Made by a program: the position numbers and the translations under genes. From Diplonema papillatum (taxonomy: Eukaryota; Euglenozoa; Diplonemea; Diplonemida; Diplonemidae), in assembly GCA_030068145.1 (NCBI GenBank), contig JAPJBO010000740.1, positions 1-64,000 of the forward strand: 64,000 nt of DNA, written 5' to 3'. The notes under the pieces were generated by a model, which was not told the DNA's origin, searched no databases, and saw only the letters and a list, made by a program, of their open reading frames with translations. Of this stretch, positions 11,047 to 21,187 are shown one piece after another (position 1 is the first letter of the stretch; each line of letters starts with the position of its first letter).

Positions 11047-11894
11047 GCCCAGGTCTCACTGACAAGCTGGGGTGGGGCAGGGGGCGTCTTGTTTCAGTTT
11101 GGACTCAAGAGACAGGGGGCACTTTTCTCACCATGAACACAAAAAATCCTGCTCCTGAGGTCATTCAGGGCACTTTTTAAGGCTTTTCAGAAAACAAAAA
11201 AAGGAGTGGGGGAAAGTGGAAAAGGAGTGGGGGAAAGTGGAAAAGGAGTGGGGGAAAGTGGAAAAGGAGTGGGGGAAAGTGGGAAATCCCACTTTCCCCC
11301 ACTGTTTTTTCGAAAATTTTATCTCAAAAAAATTGCCATAACATGCAGGGTCAAAACCTTGTGTCTTTTTGGAAATGGTAAAAAAAAATTTTCCAGAAAA
11401 AAATTGGGTTTTTTGAATTTTAAAATTTTGGAACAAACTCTGCAGTAATTTTTGAAGACATTGAGCAAATTTTTTTTTCCAACTTTTTTTTTTGGGGTCC
11501 ATCGGCCCCGCGGGAGCGTTTTAAAGAGACAAAAAGACACAAGGTTTTGACCCTGCATGATAACATGCAGGGTCAAAACCTTGTGTCTTTTTGGAAATGG
11601 CCAAAAAAAAATTTCCGGGAAAAAATGGGGGTTTTGAATTTTAAAAGTTTGGAACAAACTCTGCAGTAATTTTTGAGGAAGTTGAGCAATTTTTTTTTTT
11701 CCAAAAAAAATTTTAGGGCTCCATCGGCCCCGCGGGAGCGTTTTAAAAAGACACAAGGTTTTGACCCTGCATGATAAACACGCCCCAAAAGGGTGGGGAC
11801 ACTGTTTCAGGCCACTTTTTTTGAGATTAATTTTTTGGAAAAAACAGTGGGGGAAAGTGGGATTTTACGCCCGGCTTGTCAGTGAGACCTGGGC
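11047..11894. mobile_element. Nested MITE-like element with three shells of inverted repeats
   Basis: Outer arms: GCCCAGGTCTCACTGACAAG at 11047 pairs with 11870-11894. A second shell, AAATCCCACTTTCCCCCACTG at 11283-11330, pairs with 11819-11868. Inside are two tandem copies (11343-11558 and 11564-11771) of a roughly 210-bp element ending in ATGCAGGGTCAAAACCTTGT and its complement. A 21-bp minisatellite, AAAAGGAGTGGGGGAAAGTGG x4, occupies 11199-11282. There is no coding capacity. The element end ACACAAGGTTTTGAC recurs alone at about 16966-16981. Confidence 0.85.
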
Positions 11895-11953
11895 ACAATG
11901 TCAAGTCTGGGCCTGGGTGTTCGGTAAACTGATTCCGTGTGGTAAATAATCGT

Positions 11954-12470
11954 ACCTCACTGGTCTGTGTGGGTGAAATTGTGTGAAAACTTCACTGGGT
12001 TGTGAGTTTTTCTTGTGTCTCGGGGACCTTGTTTGACGGTCCCTCGGGTGGTGGGAAAGTCTCTCGGCAGGAAAAAAGGCTGTCCCTCGGGTAGTCCTCC
12101 GCGGCGCTCCGCGCCGCTCCGGACTCCCTCGGGACAGCCTTTTTTCCAGCCTCGAGGCATTTCCCACCCCCTCGGAACCTCAACAAGGCCCCCTTGACAC
12201 CGTAAACAAAAACTCACACCCAGTGAGTTTTCACCAATTTCCCCCACTCAGACCAGTGAGGTAACGTGTATAACATTCACTACTGTGAATGTTAATACAC
12301 GTTACCTCACTGGTCTATGTGGGTGAAATTGTGTGAAAACTTCACTGGGTTGTGAGTTTTTCTTGTTACGGTGTCTCGGGGACCTTGTTTGACGGTCCCT
12401 CAGGTGGTGGGAAAGCCTCTCGGCAGGAAAAAAGGCTGTCCCTCGGGTAGTCCTCCGCGGCGCTCCGCGC
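11954..12470. mobile_element. Foldback MITE, one full copy plus one half copy
   Basis: 11954-12262 is an almost fully self-complementary element starting ACCTCACTGGTCTGTGTGGG and ending CAGACCAGTGAGGT, with a central GGCGCTCCGCGCC turn. A separate palindrome, ACGTGTATAACATTCAC and its complement, bridges 12263-12303. A second copy starts at 12304 and stops at the hairpin centre (12470), so only one arm remains. A related element lies at 15424-15716. Confidence 0.85.
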
Positions 12471-12648
12471 ACAAGGTGCCTTTGGTTGGACAAGCCAGAA
12501 GACTGCGTCCCGCTACATCGATGGAACAAAGCGAGCAGCCACCCAGATGGCAAGCCTGCTGCAGCCAGCGGATCCCACACCGTTGGTGGCCCCTGTGTCC
12601 GTTGCTGCTTCCGCAGCTACTTCACATGACAATCTCTATCGAGAATGC

Positions 12649-13303
12649 ATCCTGTGCAGTTGTCAAGAAAGAGTAGAACCGACAACCATTCTTTCGCCAG
12701 CACCTCTTTTCTTTTGACGACGATCCTCTGCAACCATTCTTTCGCCATTGCGCTTGTTCATCACACGGATCTCTGCTGATCCTGCTCATCATTGTTGGCT
12801 AGTTTCTTCTCTTCCGCTCCTTTCCCCCCCTGTGCTGACCGACACCAGGACGCCGCACACGCTGAGATCCTGTGCAGTTGTCAAGAAAGAGTAGAACCGA
12901 CAACCATTCTTTCGCCAGCACCTCTTTTCTTTTGACGACGATCCTCTGCAACCATTCTTTCGCCATTGCGCTTGTTCATCACACGGATCTCTGCTGATCC
13001 TGCTCATCATTGTTGGCTAGTTTCTTCTCTTCCGCTCCTTTCCCCCCCTGTGCTGACCGACACCAGGACGCCGCACACGCTGAGATCCTGTGCAGTTGTC
13101 AAGAAAGAGTAGAACCGACAACCATTCTTTCGCCAGCACCTCTTTTCTTTTGACGACGATCCTCTGCAACCATTCTTTCGCCATTGCGCTTGTTCATCAC
13201 ACGGATCTCTGCTGATCCTGCTCATCATTGTTGGCTAGTTTCTTCTCTTCCGCTCCTTTCCCCCCCCTGTGCTGACCGACACCAGGACGCCGCACACGCT
13301 GAG
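12649..13303. repeat. 218-bp tandem repeat, three units
   Basis: Units start at 12649, 12867 and 13085 with ATCCTGTGCAGTTGTCAAG and are nearly identical; the third has one extra C in its poly-C run. Each unit contains two CAACCATTCTTTCGCCA motifs. No product recognised. Sequence 12471-12648 is unique and non-coding. Confidence 0.95.
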
Positions 13304-13506
13304 TCATATCCACCATACACTCGCCGAGACGAGAAAACACCAGCCGTAGAACGCTTGACCGCGAACCCAAATAGCCGCGCAGAACACTTGGTAGCACAGG
13401 ATGCTTGACTGCCAACGACCAACAGGTGTAGCCACAGGCGGGAGAAAAACGTCCAGAAACCGGGAAAAAAATATCGTTTCCCCGGTAAATAAGGTGCGTG
13501 TCCCTC

Positions 13507-13552
13507 AAAAAAGTTTTTCTCCCTCGCCTCCGGCTCGGGAGAAAACTTTTTC
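13507..13552. repeat. Short palindrome with CTCCGGCTCGGGAG centre
   Basis: AAAAAAGTTTTTCTCCCTCG pairs with its complement across CCTCCGG. The same centre design recurs at 15741-15812. The rest of 13304-13598 holds no recognised gene. Confidence 0.8.
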
Positions 13553-13598
13553 TCTCAGTCTGAGAAGTTTTTTTCACTGGCAGTGGGCAAAAAACCAA

Positions 13599-14421
13599 TT
13601 TTATTTCACTGGGGTCCCAAATTCTTCACTCCATTTTTTTACTACCCCCATTTTTTAACCACTACCCCCCCTTTTTTAACCACTACCCCCCCTTTTTTAA
13701 CCACTACCCCCCCTTTTTTAACCACTACCCCCCCTTTTTTAACCACCACCCTAAAAACTGGTCACGAGTGAAGAAAAAACGGTTCAGGTGGGTAAAAACA
13801 ATGATGTTACCAATGGAAAAACGACAAAAAAGAAGAAGAATGATGTAAACAGCTTGCCATGTGATTATTTTTTGGTGCCCTTAGGGTGCGGCTTGATAGC
13901 ATCTGTACCAATCTGAATGATAGCTCCCTCAGCAATGTTGCTGCGTCTGTGGTCCACTTTTGTGTCGTGGCGAGCCTGCACCCCCGACTTGATCATGCTG
14001 TAGCGCTGCCAGAGAGTTTTGTAGCCGAGCTTCTTGATTTCTGCCAGATCATGCATGTACAGCAGAATATCACTTTCAGATGGCTGCCCCTTAATCTTTG
14101 CGAAGGACAGGAAGTCGGCATAGGTCTTTTCGTACAATTTGCGACTCTTGGACGGTAGAAGGTCAGCAATGATCGCTTTCACTTTCTTCGATTTCTCACT
14201 TGATGTTGAGCTGCTGTCAGACGAACTGCTGTCAGATGATGGTGTTGGCACTTTTCTCTTCCTTCCGGGCATGATTCTGTTCTTGGTCTCCCCTTTTTCT
14301 GTATATCCTGGGTATTTTTTACCTTCATTCCGTTAAAAACACTCGTAACTCTGTTTTCTTCACTACCCCACTTTTTCCGGGTCGTTTGGAGTGACTCATT
14401 TGGGACACCAGTGAAATAAAA
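13599..14421. mobile_element. TIR transposon carrying a core-binding-domain gene, copy 1
   Basis: Ends are imperfect 35-bp inverted repeats: TTTTATTTCACTGGGGTCCC at the left, and its partner, read outward as TTTTATTTCACTGGTGTCCC, at 14387-14421. Just inside the left end is a 21-bp minisatellite, TTTTTTAACCACTACCCCCCC (about five units). One gene runs on the minus strand. A shorter copy follows at 14560-15012 and the two are joined by a 100-bp palindrome. No DDE transposase is present; a Crypton-like or non-autonomous origin is plausible. Confidence 0.75.
13865..14272 (-). CDS. Tyrosine-recombinase core-binding (SAM-like) domain protein, 135 aa
   Basis: A basic, Ser-rich N-terminus (MPGRKRKVPTPSSD then a Ser/Asp run, residues 1-30) precedes a helical region, LLPSKSRKLYEKTYADFLSF ... 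ILLYMHDLAEIKK ... TLWQRYSMIKS (about residues 38-95). This resembles the N-terminal core-binding domain of tyrosine recombinases, especially the Crypton-derived and insect proteins with the pattern K-S-T-xx-Y-xxx-Y-xxF and TLW-x-x-YSM. The catalytic domain (R-H-x-x-R and Tyr) is absent: the protein ends after IQIGTDAIKPHPKGTKK. The gene lies inside a TIR element. The second element copy keeps only its last 22 or so codons. Function unknown; it might bind element ends or act as a regulator. Domain assignment is by eye. Confidence 0.6.
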   Translation of the reverse strand: MPGRKRKVPTPSSDSSSSDSSSTSSEKSKKVKAIIADLLPSKSRKLYEKTYADFLSFAKIKGQPSESDILLYMHDLAEIKKLGYKTLWQRYSMIKSGVQARHDTKVDHRRSNIAEGAIIQIGTDAIKPHPKGTKK

Positions 14422-14438
14422 TTATCTTATCACCCATT

Positions 14439-14538
14439 AATGGCGAAAATTTTCACTCTCGAACCCAATTTTTTGGCACTCGACCCTCCGGGTCTCGTGC
14501 CAAAAAATTGGGTTCTCGAGTGAAAATTTTCGCCATTA
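14439..14538. repeat. 100-bp palindrome between the two element copies
   Basis: AATGGCGAAAATTTTCACTC pairs with the right end around CCTCCGGG. An almost identical palindrome follows copy 2 at 15030-15128, so palindrome and element were duplicated together, or each palindrome is a foldback inserted at the same relative place. Confidence 0.9.
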
Positions 14539-14559
14539 TTAACAGGTAATAAATAGCTA

Positions 14560-15012
14560 TTATTTCACTGGGGTCCCAAATTCTTCACTCCATTTTTTTA
14601 CTACCCCCATTTTTTAACCACTACCCCCCCTTTTTTAACCACTACCCCCCCTTTTTTAACCACTACCCCCCCTTTTTTAACCACTACCCTAAAAACTGGT
14701 CACGAGTGAAGAAAAAACGGTTCAGGTGGGTAAAAACAATGATGTTACCAATGGAAAAACGACAAAAAAGAAGAAGAATGATGTAAACAGCTTGCCATGT
14801 GATTATTTTTTGGTGCCCTTAGGGTGCGGCTTGATAGCATCTGTACCAATCTGAATGATAGCTCCCTCAGCAATGTTGCTGAAGTAGAAAACATTCGAAG
14901 GTGGTTCTTTACCTTCATTCCGTTAAAAACACTTGTAACTCTGTTTTCTTCACTACCCCACTTTTTCCGGGTCGTTTGGAGTGACTCATTTGGGACACCA
15001 GGTGAAATAAAA
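14560..15012. mobile_element. TIR transposon, internally deleted copy 2
   Basis: Same ends as 13599-14421 and the same 21-bp minisatellite (about three units). The middle of the gene (equivalent of about 13943-14315) is replaced by about 28 bp (GAAGTAGAAAACATTCGAAG...). Typical of an internally deleted derivative. Orientation matches copy 1. Confidence 0.8.
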
Positions 15013-15029
15013 TTATCTTATCACCCATT

Positions 15030-15128
15030 AATGGCGAAAATTTTCACTCTCGAACCCAATTTTTTGGCACTCGACCCTCCGGGTCTCGTGCCAAAAAATT
15101 GGGTTCTCGAGTGAAAATTTTCGCCATT
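15030..15128. repeat. Palindrome following element copy 2
   Basis: Second copy of the palindrome at 14439-14538. From 15150 to 15235 there are further short inverted motifs of the type TTTTTTTCACTAGTGAAAAA. Confidence 0.9.
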
Positions 15129-15423
15129 ATTAACAGGTAATAAATAGCTATTACCCACTGTGTTTTTTTCACTAGTGAAAAACTTTTTTTCTTCACTAGT
15201 GAAAAAAAAAGTTTTTTTTCACTGGTGCCAACTTTTTTTTTCCCCCATTTTTTTGGTCAAAAGTGCAGTTGTATGCAGTTTTGGCTGCCCCGGCTAAAAA
15301 TGCTGAACCACGCCCCCCCCCACCCAAACACCAGCCAACACCAGCTACCAAACCAGCACTATCTGGTGGTGTGGCAAACCTGCACCTGCCAGTTCAAAAA
15401 ACTTCCAGCGTGAGAGAAAAAAT

Positions 15424-15716
15424 GTCTCTCACTGGTCAAATGTGGTCGGAAATTGGGGAAAAATCCCCACTGTGCGTTCGTTTCTTGTTTTTCGGGTTTC
15501 GGGGGCCTTTCCGAGGTCCCTCGGGGGTGGAAAAGGCCTCTCGGCAGGGAAAACGGTCGCCACTCGGGACCCCTTCGGGGCCCCTCGTGGCGACCGTTTT
15601 CCCTGCCTCGAGGCCTTTTCCACCCCCGAGGGACCTCTACAAGGCCCCCTCAACCCGAAAAACAAAAACTCACTACAGTGGGCTTTCCCCAATTTCTCCC
15701 ACTTTGACCAGTGAGA
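15424..15716. mobile_element. Foldback MITE related to 11954-12262
   Basis: Starts TCTCTCACTGGTCAAA and ends TTTGACCAGTGAGAGA. The arms share GGCCTTTTCCACCCCCGAGG-like segments and turn at CCCCTTCGGGG. Same overall plan as the 11954 element (CACTGGTC ends, CTCGGCAGG arms, GC turn) but diverged. The frames seen across it are mirror artefacts of the palindrome. Confidence 0.85.
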
Positions 15717-15740
15717 GAACGTATATTTTCGGGACACGTT

Positions 15741-15963
15741 TTTTCCCCTCAGTTAGTTTTGCTCCCTCACCTTCGGCTCGGGAGCAAAACTAACTTCGGG
15801 GAAAAAAACCGCTCTTATTTACCGGGAAAAAATAGCTATTTTGCCCGAGAGAAAAGTTGTTTTCTTGCACGAGAGTTTTCCGGATTGCCACGAGGGCCCC
15901 CCGGGGTGGGGGGGGGCCGAGTGGCAATCCGGAAAACTCGAGTGCAAGAAAACAACTTCTCGA
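15741..15963. repeat. Two adjacent long palindromes
   Basis: 15741-15812: TTTTCCCCTCAGTTAGTTTT pairs with its complement across CACCTTCGGCTCGG. 15833-15963: AGTTGTTTTCTTGCACGAGA pairs with its complement around a GC-rich GGGCCCCCCGGGG centre. Both resemble the short foldbacks at 13507 and 14439. Confidence 0.85.
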
Positions 15964-15975
15964 GGCAAGAAGATG

Positions 15976-16480
15976 GCTTTTCCACCTGCCAGACGACTTT
16001 GACACACTGCGAGAGGCTACTTTTAGGGACAAGAACGATGTGACAGATGCCGTATTTGCGTACGCCTGATCTGTGATGAAAGAAGAAATGCGTAGTTTTG
16101 TTTTATTCTTTTACTTGTTAGTTGTGGACAACTTGTTTTGTGTTGAGGTGTCATTCAGATGTAAATCTAAAGCCGCCCCCGTCAAATTTTGTTAAGCATT
16201 GAGTTCTTTTAAGCACATGAACCACATGGATTAGCATGCACTGCCTTGAAAGTCAGGTTATCGGATGACGTCGTCACCTGCCATTGCGTCGTCAAGGTCG
16301 AGCATTTGTGGAGCTAGCGGGGTTTGGCTTTCTTGCGATTCCAGAGACTGAGTCGGCGAGTACGAGGGCGGGCACGTGTGTCCGTTTTTCACTTTCGAGG
16401 GCGTTGGTGTGCCCGTGGTCCCCGGTCGTTTCTGAGAGCTGCTTGCCCTCGGTACCTTCTTCTTCCTTCGATGCACCCTG
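15976..16480. other. Intergenic, no gene recognised
   Basis: AT-rich to about 16250. A 79-codon minus-strand frame (16258-16497) has low-complexity Ser/Pro/Lys composition and no family I recognise, so I do not call it a gene. Confidence 0.5.
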
Positions 16481-16628
16481 GAGTCTAAAGTCCCCAAAGT
16501 CTAAAGTAGGACTTTAGACTTTGGGACTTTAGACCCTGGCTACTTTAGACTTTGAGATTTGAACCCAAAATTGCTTGGGCCAAAGTCTAAAGTAGACTTT
16601 AGACTTTGGCCCAAGCAATTTTGGGTTC
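16481..16628. repeat. Palindromes built on ACTTTAGACTTTGGG
   Basis: A first inverted pair (about 16483-16535) and a second perfect one (16561-16628, GAACCCAAAATTGCTTGGGC with its complement around AGTCTAAAGTAGACTTTAGA). The arm end TTTTGGGTTCAA is the same motif as in the minisatellite that follows. Confidence 0.85.
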
Positions 16629-16900
16629 AAGACTTTTTTGGGTCAAAATTTTTGGTTCAAAATTTTGGGTCAAAAATTTGGGTCAAAAAATTTGGGTCAA
16701 AATTTTGGGTCAAAATTTTGGGTTCAAAATTTTGGGTTCAAAATTTTGGGTTCAAAATTTTGGGTCAAAAATTTTGGGTCAAAATTTTGGGTCAAAATTT
16801 TGGTCAAAATTTTGGTCAAAATTTTGGGTCAAAATTTTGGTCAAAATTTTGGGTCAAAATTCTGGGTCAAATTATTGGGTCAATTTTTTGGTTCAAGTAG
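16629..16900. repeat. 13-bp minisatellite (CAAAATTTTGGGT)
   Basis: About 20 imperfect copies of CAAAATTTTGGGT. As in the 13-bp array at 3195, the period opens all frames and yields Phe/Gly/Ser/Lys/Trp-rich pseudo-proteins; these are not genes. Confidence 0.95.
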
Positions 16901-16984
16901 CCAAGGTTCAAAGTAGCCAGGTCTAAATGGCCATTCTTTTTTTGGGTCTAAACCTGTTACCAAAAAGACACAAGGTTTTGACTG

Positions 16985-17320
16985 GCGTGGGTGGGTGTGT
17001 GAGGTGGGTGTGAAAGTCCTGCTTTAGACCCCCACCAACCCCACCCACCCAATACAACACACACCTCCACACCACCCATTCACACCCCACATCCACACCA
17101 CCCATTCACACCCACCTCACCCACCCATTCACGCCCAACCCCACCCACTCACACCACCACACAACCACTCACCCCACATCTACACCACCCACTCACACCC
17201 ACCTCACTCACCCACCCCACATCCACACCCATTCACACCCCACCTCACCCCACCCCACCCAATCACACCACTCACACCCAGACCCACTCAACCCCCACCC
17301 CAATCACACCCACACCATGG
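16985..17320. repeat. CACCCA-rich simple sequence
   Basis: Low-complexity strand-asymmetric tract made of CACCCATTCACACCCC-like units (11-16 bp, irregular). No gene. Confidence 0.85.
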
Positions 17321-17359
17321 TCATGCAAGGGCCACCGCAAGGTTCATACGGTTGCTGCC

Positions 17360-17660
17360 GAGAGACTCTTCTGCACAGGTGATACCCGCTCGCTGAAGAG
17401 ATCTATGCAGTTGATGCCCACTGGAAGGACTTACACAGTTGATGTTCGAAGAGGGGCCTTACCAGTGAAGAGACCTATCATTCGATGCTTGATGCAAAGA
17501 GTCACATGGTCGATGCTCGGTGAAGGGATTTACGTAGTCGATGAAGAGAGTCTTACACCGACGATGGCCGCTGACGGGACTTACACGTTCGATGCTCGAT
17601 AAGGAGACTTATACCGTTGACACTCGACGAGAGGCTTAGCCTGTTGGTGCTCGATGATGC
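17360..17660. repeat. Degenerate ~30-bp repeat (GTTGATGCTCGATGAAGGGA)
   Basis: Roughly nine diverged units combining GATGCTCGATGA and GACTTACAC words. It grades into the 61-bp array that follows, which shares GGACTTACG. Confidence 0.6.
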
Positions 17661-17744
17661 GACTTGTACGATGTCGTAGGGATGTACAGAACACTTCCGG
17701 GGGATTTCCGGAGCTTCTTGGGTGTCAATAGGACTTACGGACCA

Positions 17745-18260
17745 TTTCCGACCCATGAGGGGAGCCTACGGCGTTCGCTGGCTGCCCGTAAGGACTTACG
17801 CGCCACTTCCGACCCATGAAGGGAGCTGTCGGCGTTCGCTGGCTGCCCATAGGGACTTACGCGTCACTTCCGACCCATGAAGGGAACTTACGGCGTTCGC
17901 TGGCTGCCCGTAGGGACTTACGCCACTTCCGCCCCACGAAGGGAACTTACGGCGTTCGCTGGCTGCCCGTAGGGCCTTACGCGTCACTTCCGACCCATGA
18001 AGGGAACTTACGGCGTTCGCTGGCTGCCCGCGCCACTTCCGACACATGAAGGGAACTTACGGCGTTCGCTGGCTGCCCGTAGGGACTTACGCGCCACTTC
18101 TGACACATGAAGGGAACTTACGGCGTTCGCTGGCTGCCCGTAGGGACTTACGCACCACCTACCAATAAGAGAGGGGGATTTACGGTGTTCTCTGGCTGCC
18201 CGTAGGGAATTACGCGTCACTTCCTACCCATGAGGGGGATTTACGGAGTTTCATGTCTGC
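17745..18260. repeat. 61-bp tandem repeat, about eight units
   Basis: Unit core GCGTTCGCTGGCTGCCCGTA then GGACTTACGCGCCACTTCCG, at 17771, 17832, 17893, 17952, 18013, 18062, 18123 and about 18185. Most spacings are 61 bp; one unit is 49 bp. The last units are degenerate. Confidence 0.92.
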
Positions 18261-21187
18261 CTGCAGCGACTTAAGAACAACTTCCAGTCCCCGTGACAGT
18301 ACTTCTGGAAGTATCCGGTGTTCGCTTCTCCTCATACCATTAAGCAATTGCTTCTCTCCAACGGCTAAAATGAATACAAGACAAGGCCGGACGATCTTGA
18401 GCTTTCTCTCTACCTCCTCAAACCGGTGTTGTCGATTAGCCTCAACAACTAGGAACCTTTTTGTACGTGAGTACAAGTCTTCTTTTCGAAGGAGTTTCTG
18501 AGTGGTTGTTGAGGTTGACTAATAAAAGAATCTTCATTTTCTTTTCACTTGCTGTATCAGTTAGTGTGTGAAAATGGAGACCTCCTTTTTTTTTGCCGGG
18601 ACCGACGTCACACTCAATGCATCGCAGGAACTTGCTGGCGGCGGTGAAGCACACAGCGCGTACTTGCTCCTGTACCGCACTCGCGACACGGTGTGCCCTT
18701 TCCCCATGCTTGAAATTGCTTGTAGGCTCTCTGCGCAAAATTTCCAGGAATGTTTGTCGGAACAGACCGGAAGAACCAACCCAAAGCACAAAGGCTGCCA
18801 CAAAGCGATCGCGCCGATCGCACCTCGAATACGACGCAAAACACAGCGAGAAAAACTGGAGGTCGCTCGAGACCTTCGTCTCGTTGTCGGCGCCCCTTTT
18901 GGACGGGGTGCTGCTCTCCCAATTCCAATTCAACACGAACAGACCGGCAAATCGGCTGCCCTGTGGTAGGGTTCCCCTCTTGGCAGAGTCGGTAGAAGCT
19001 GCGGCGCTAAGGGTTGCCGCTAACGGCCCATCGACATACTTCTTCAAAAGAAGTTTGAAGTGGAGCAAGATCCCGCCGTCCTTTCGGATCTATGCAGGCG
19101 GGCCTCGGTCCACGTGCAACCCAAACCTTTCGTAGATTAAAAAAAAATGCGGGTACCAAGCCTGGCGTTGAGGCTGGCAAGTCGACCGGCCAAACCATAA
19201 TAAAGACACAAGAATATAAATTACAACATCCGGTTCTATCAACACCGACTGACCGAAAATAAGTAGCCTCCTGTCGGGAGCAAAGACGGCCGCAACAGTC
19301 GGAAAGGCCGTGAGATTACCCAGTTTCTCCTCCAGGAAGCCTGTAGAAGAAGCTGAGTTGTGGCGAACAAAACCACAACAAGAAGCAGAGTTACACCGTC
19401 AGAGCGAAAAGGTCACCCAACCGACTCTCACTATCCTCCGCGCAAATGTGCCCACAAAGCGTGCTCTCGGTGAGCGGCCCTAGCTTAGTCATTTTCTTTC
19501 TTGAAAGTAGTGGTTGAGATGCAGAGACTACGGGAATTGGAATTTAATGAACCCAACAAGACCGACTTTACCCCCGCAAAACCCTTTCTTCGATCAGGAC
19601 AGTCCCTTCATCACCACTGGGGCGCAACACAAACCTTTCGGGGCGATTGACAGTGCCGAGGGGAGCTGCTTTGGCGGCTTTTGAGAGAGAAAACTGAAAT
19701 TGTTCAGGTTCAACCAGCTCCCCTTTTCACGCGGGTCCTACGTTGGTTTAATTAGGCGCAAACCCGTCCTCGAATTCTTTTTTGCTTTTTGGAACGGAGC
19801 TTGCTCCATGAGTGGTGCCTGGAAGAGGTCCCCTAAGGTAATGGTCCCTGCATTAGAACTCGTCTCTGTCTGTCTCCCATGCAGTTTCTGTCTATTTCTT
19901 TTTCAGCTTCTTTTTCTTTTCTTTGAGAAATACACCATAGACACATTCGTTTTTTTTTGTCTTTTGCGGTTTGTTTTGCCTTTTTTTTTGTTCCTTTTGA
20001 TTTACTTCCATTGTTTTCTTTTCCGCTCTCATTCCATCTACCTCTCCCGTTTCTTGTGTTTGCTCTCGCGTTCCTTCTTCTTTTTTAACAACTGGCCGCG
20101 GCTGTTTGAGTCTCGCAACGTTGACACTTCTTTCGCTTTCACTTCACGATTTCCGTGCGCGCACACTAAGTTCTGCATCGGCTCTGAGAGTAAGCAAACT
20201 AGTCTGTTAAGGATGGATAAACAAGATACGCTTTGGTGCAGAGAGCCACAGGGGTTTTGCTAGATCGACGAAGAGAGACGCATTCCACCAGTCGTACATA
20301 GTCAAGAGTCGGGTTTTTGCGTCGAGAGTTCCTGGCTTTTTCACGCCGGAGTAGAGCGAGACGACCATCACCCTCCACCGTATCCGCTGTAAACGTGGTA
20401 CGGGGGGCATTCACGACGGAGCGGCGCAGCACCGAAACGAAGAGCGCCTCAATTTCTATCCCGTCCACGCCTAGCCTCTCCCGTCCACCGGAGACTGTAG
20501 AGCACCGACCTTCGAAACCACTAGCAGGGCTTGCATATATAGTTGTCTACACGCCTACGGTCCACCAAACCACGCCCGGGTCTGCGTGGGTGGTTGTTAG
20601 GTCTTTCGTGCATATTCTTCGACACCGTCCCATTATCGCAGAGGGGGGCGCGAAACAAAGAATATGGGGGTAACCCAAAGGCACTATCCCAACTACTAGT
20701 TGCTAGTTGGTCAGTCGGTTCTCGGCCGAAGAAGGCCGCACCGGTCTGCAGAGGCAGCGCGCCCCTCCCCACCCTCTTTTGAAAGCACAAGCAGGCAGCG
20801 TGGGGCCTCTGTTGTTTCCACCCCTCCTGCCGCACTTCGAACCCGTCCTGGTAGGGCTACGCTGCGGCTGGAAGTCAACGAAATCTTCGCCCTTGTGTGT
20901 TGCGCTGCCCGCGATTCGTTCGCATTTTTTTGGTCGCGCTGTTGTAGTTGTGCCGGCCGAAAAGTTGCACGTTCTAAACTTATCGTGTGTGTGTGTGTGT
21001 GTGTGTGTTACCCGTTTCAACGTGGTGCCTCTCTTCACGGAAGTACGACCACTGCTCGTGTGTGTGTGTGTGTGTGTGCGTGCCGTTCGAAAGGTTGCAC
21101 GTGTAAACTTTGCGTGGATAAACATCTTGTCGGGGACGTTCGCCGTGCGTTCGTCTTCTCTTCGCGCTTCTGCTCCACTCCGCGGGA
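18261..21187. other. Intergenic, no gene recognised
   Basis: Several frames of 130-210 codons overlap on opposite strands at 18442-19135, with no recognisable domain. 19860-20090 is a pyrimidine-rich tract that creates a spurious hydrophobic frame. (TG)n runs lie at 20988-21009 and 21057-21079, just upstream of the TPR gene. No promoter can be defended. Confidence 0.5.

Noticed and set aside
18442-19135. Overlapping 208- and 180-codon frames on opposite strands
   Set aside because: No domain on either strand and no splice or codon-bias support.
19700-20263. 187-codon hydrophobic, Phe/Leu-rich frame
   Set aside because: Arises from a pyrimidine-rich tract; no family or membrane topology that makes sense.
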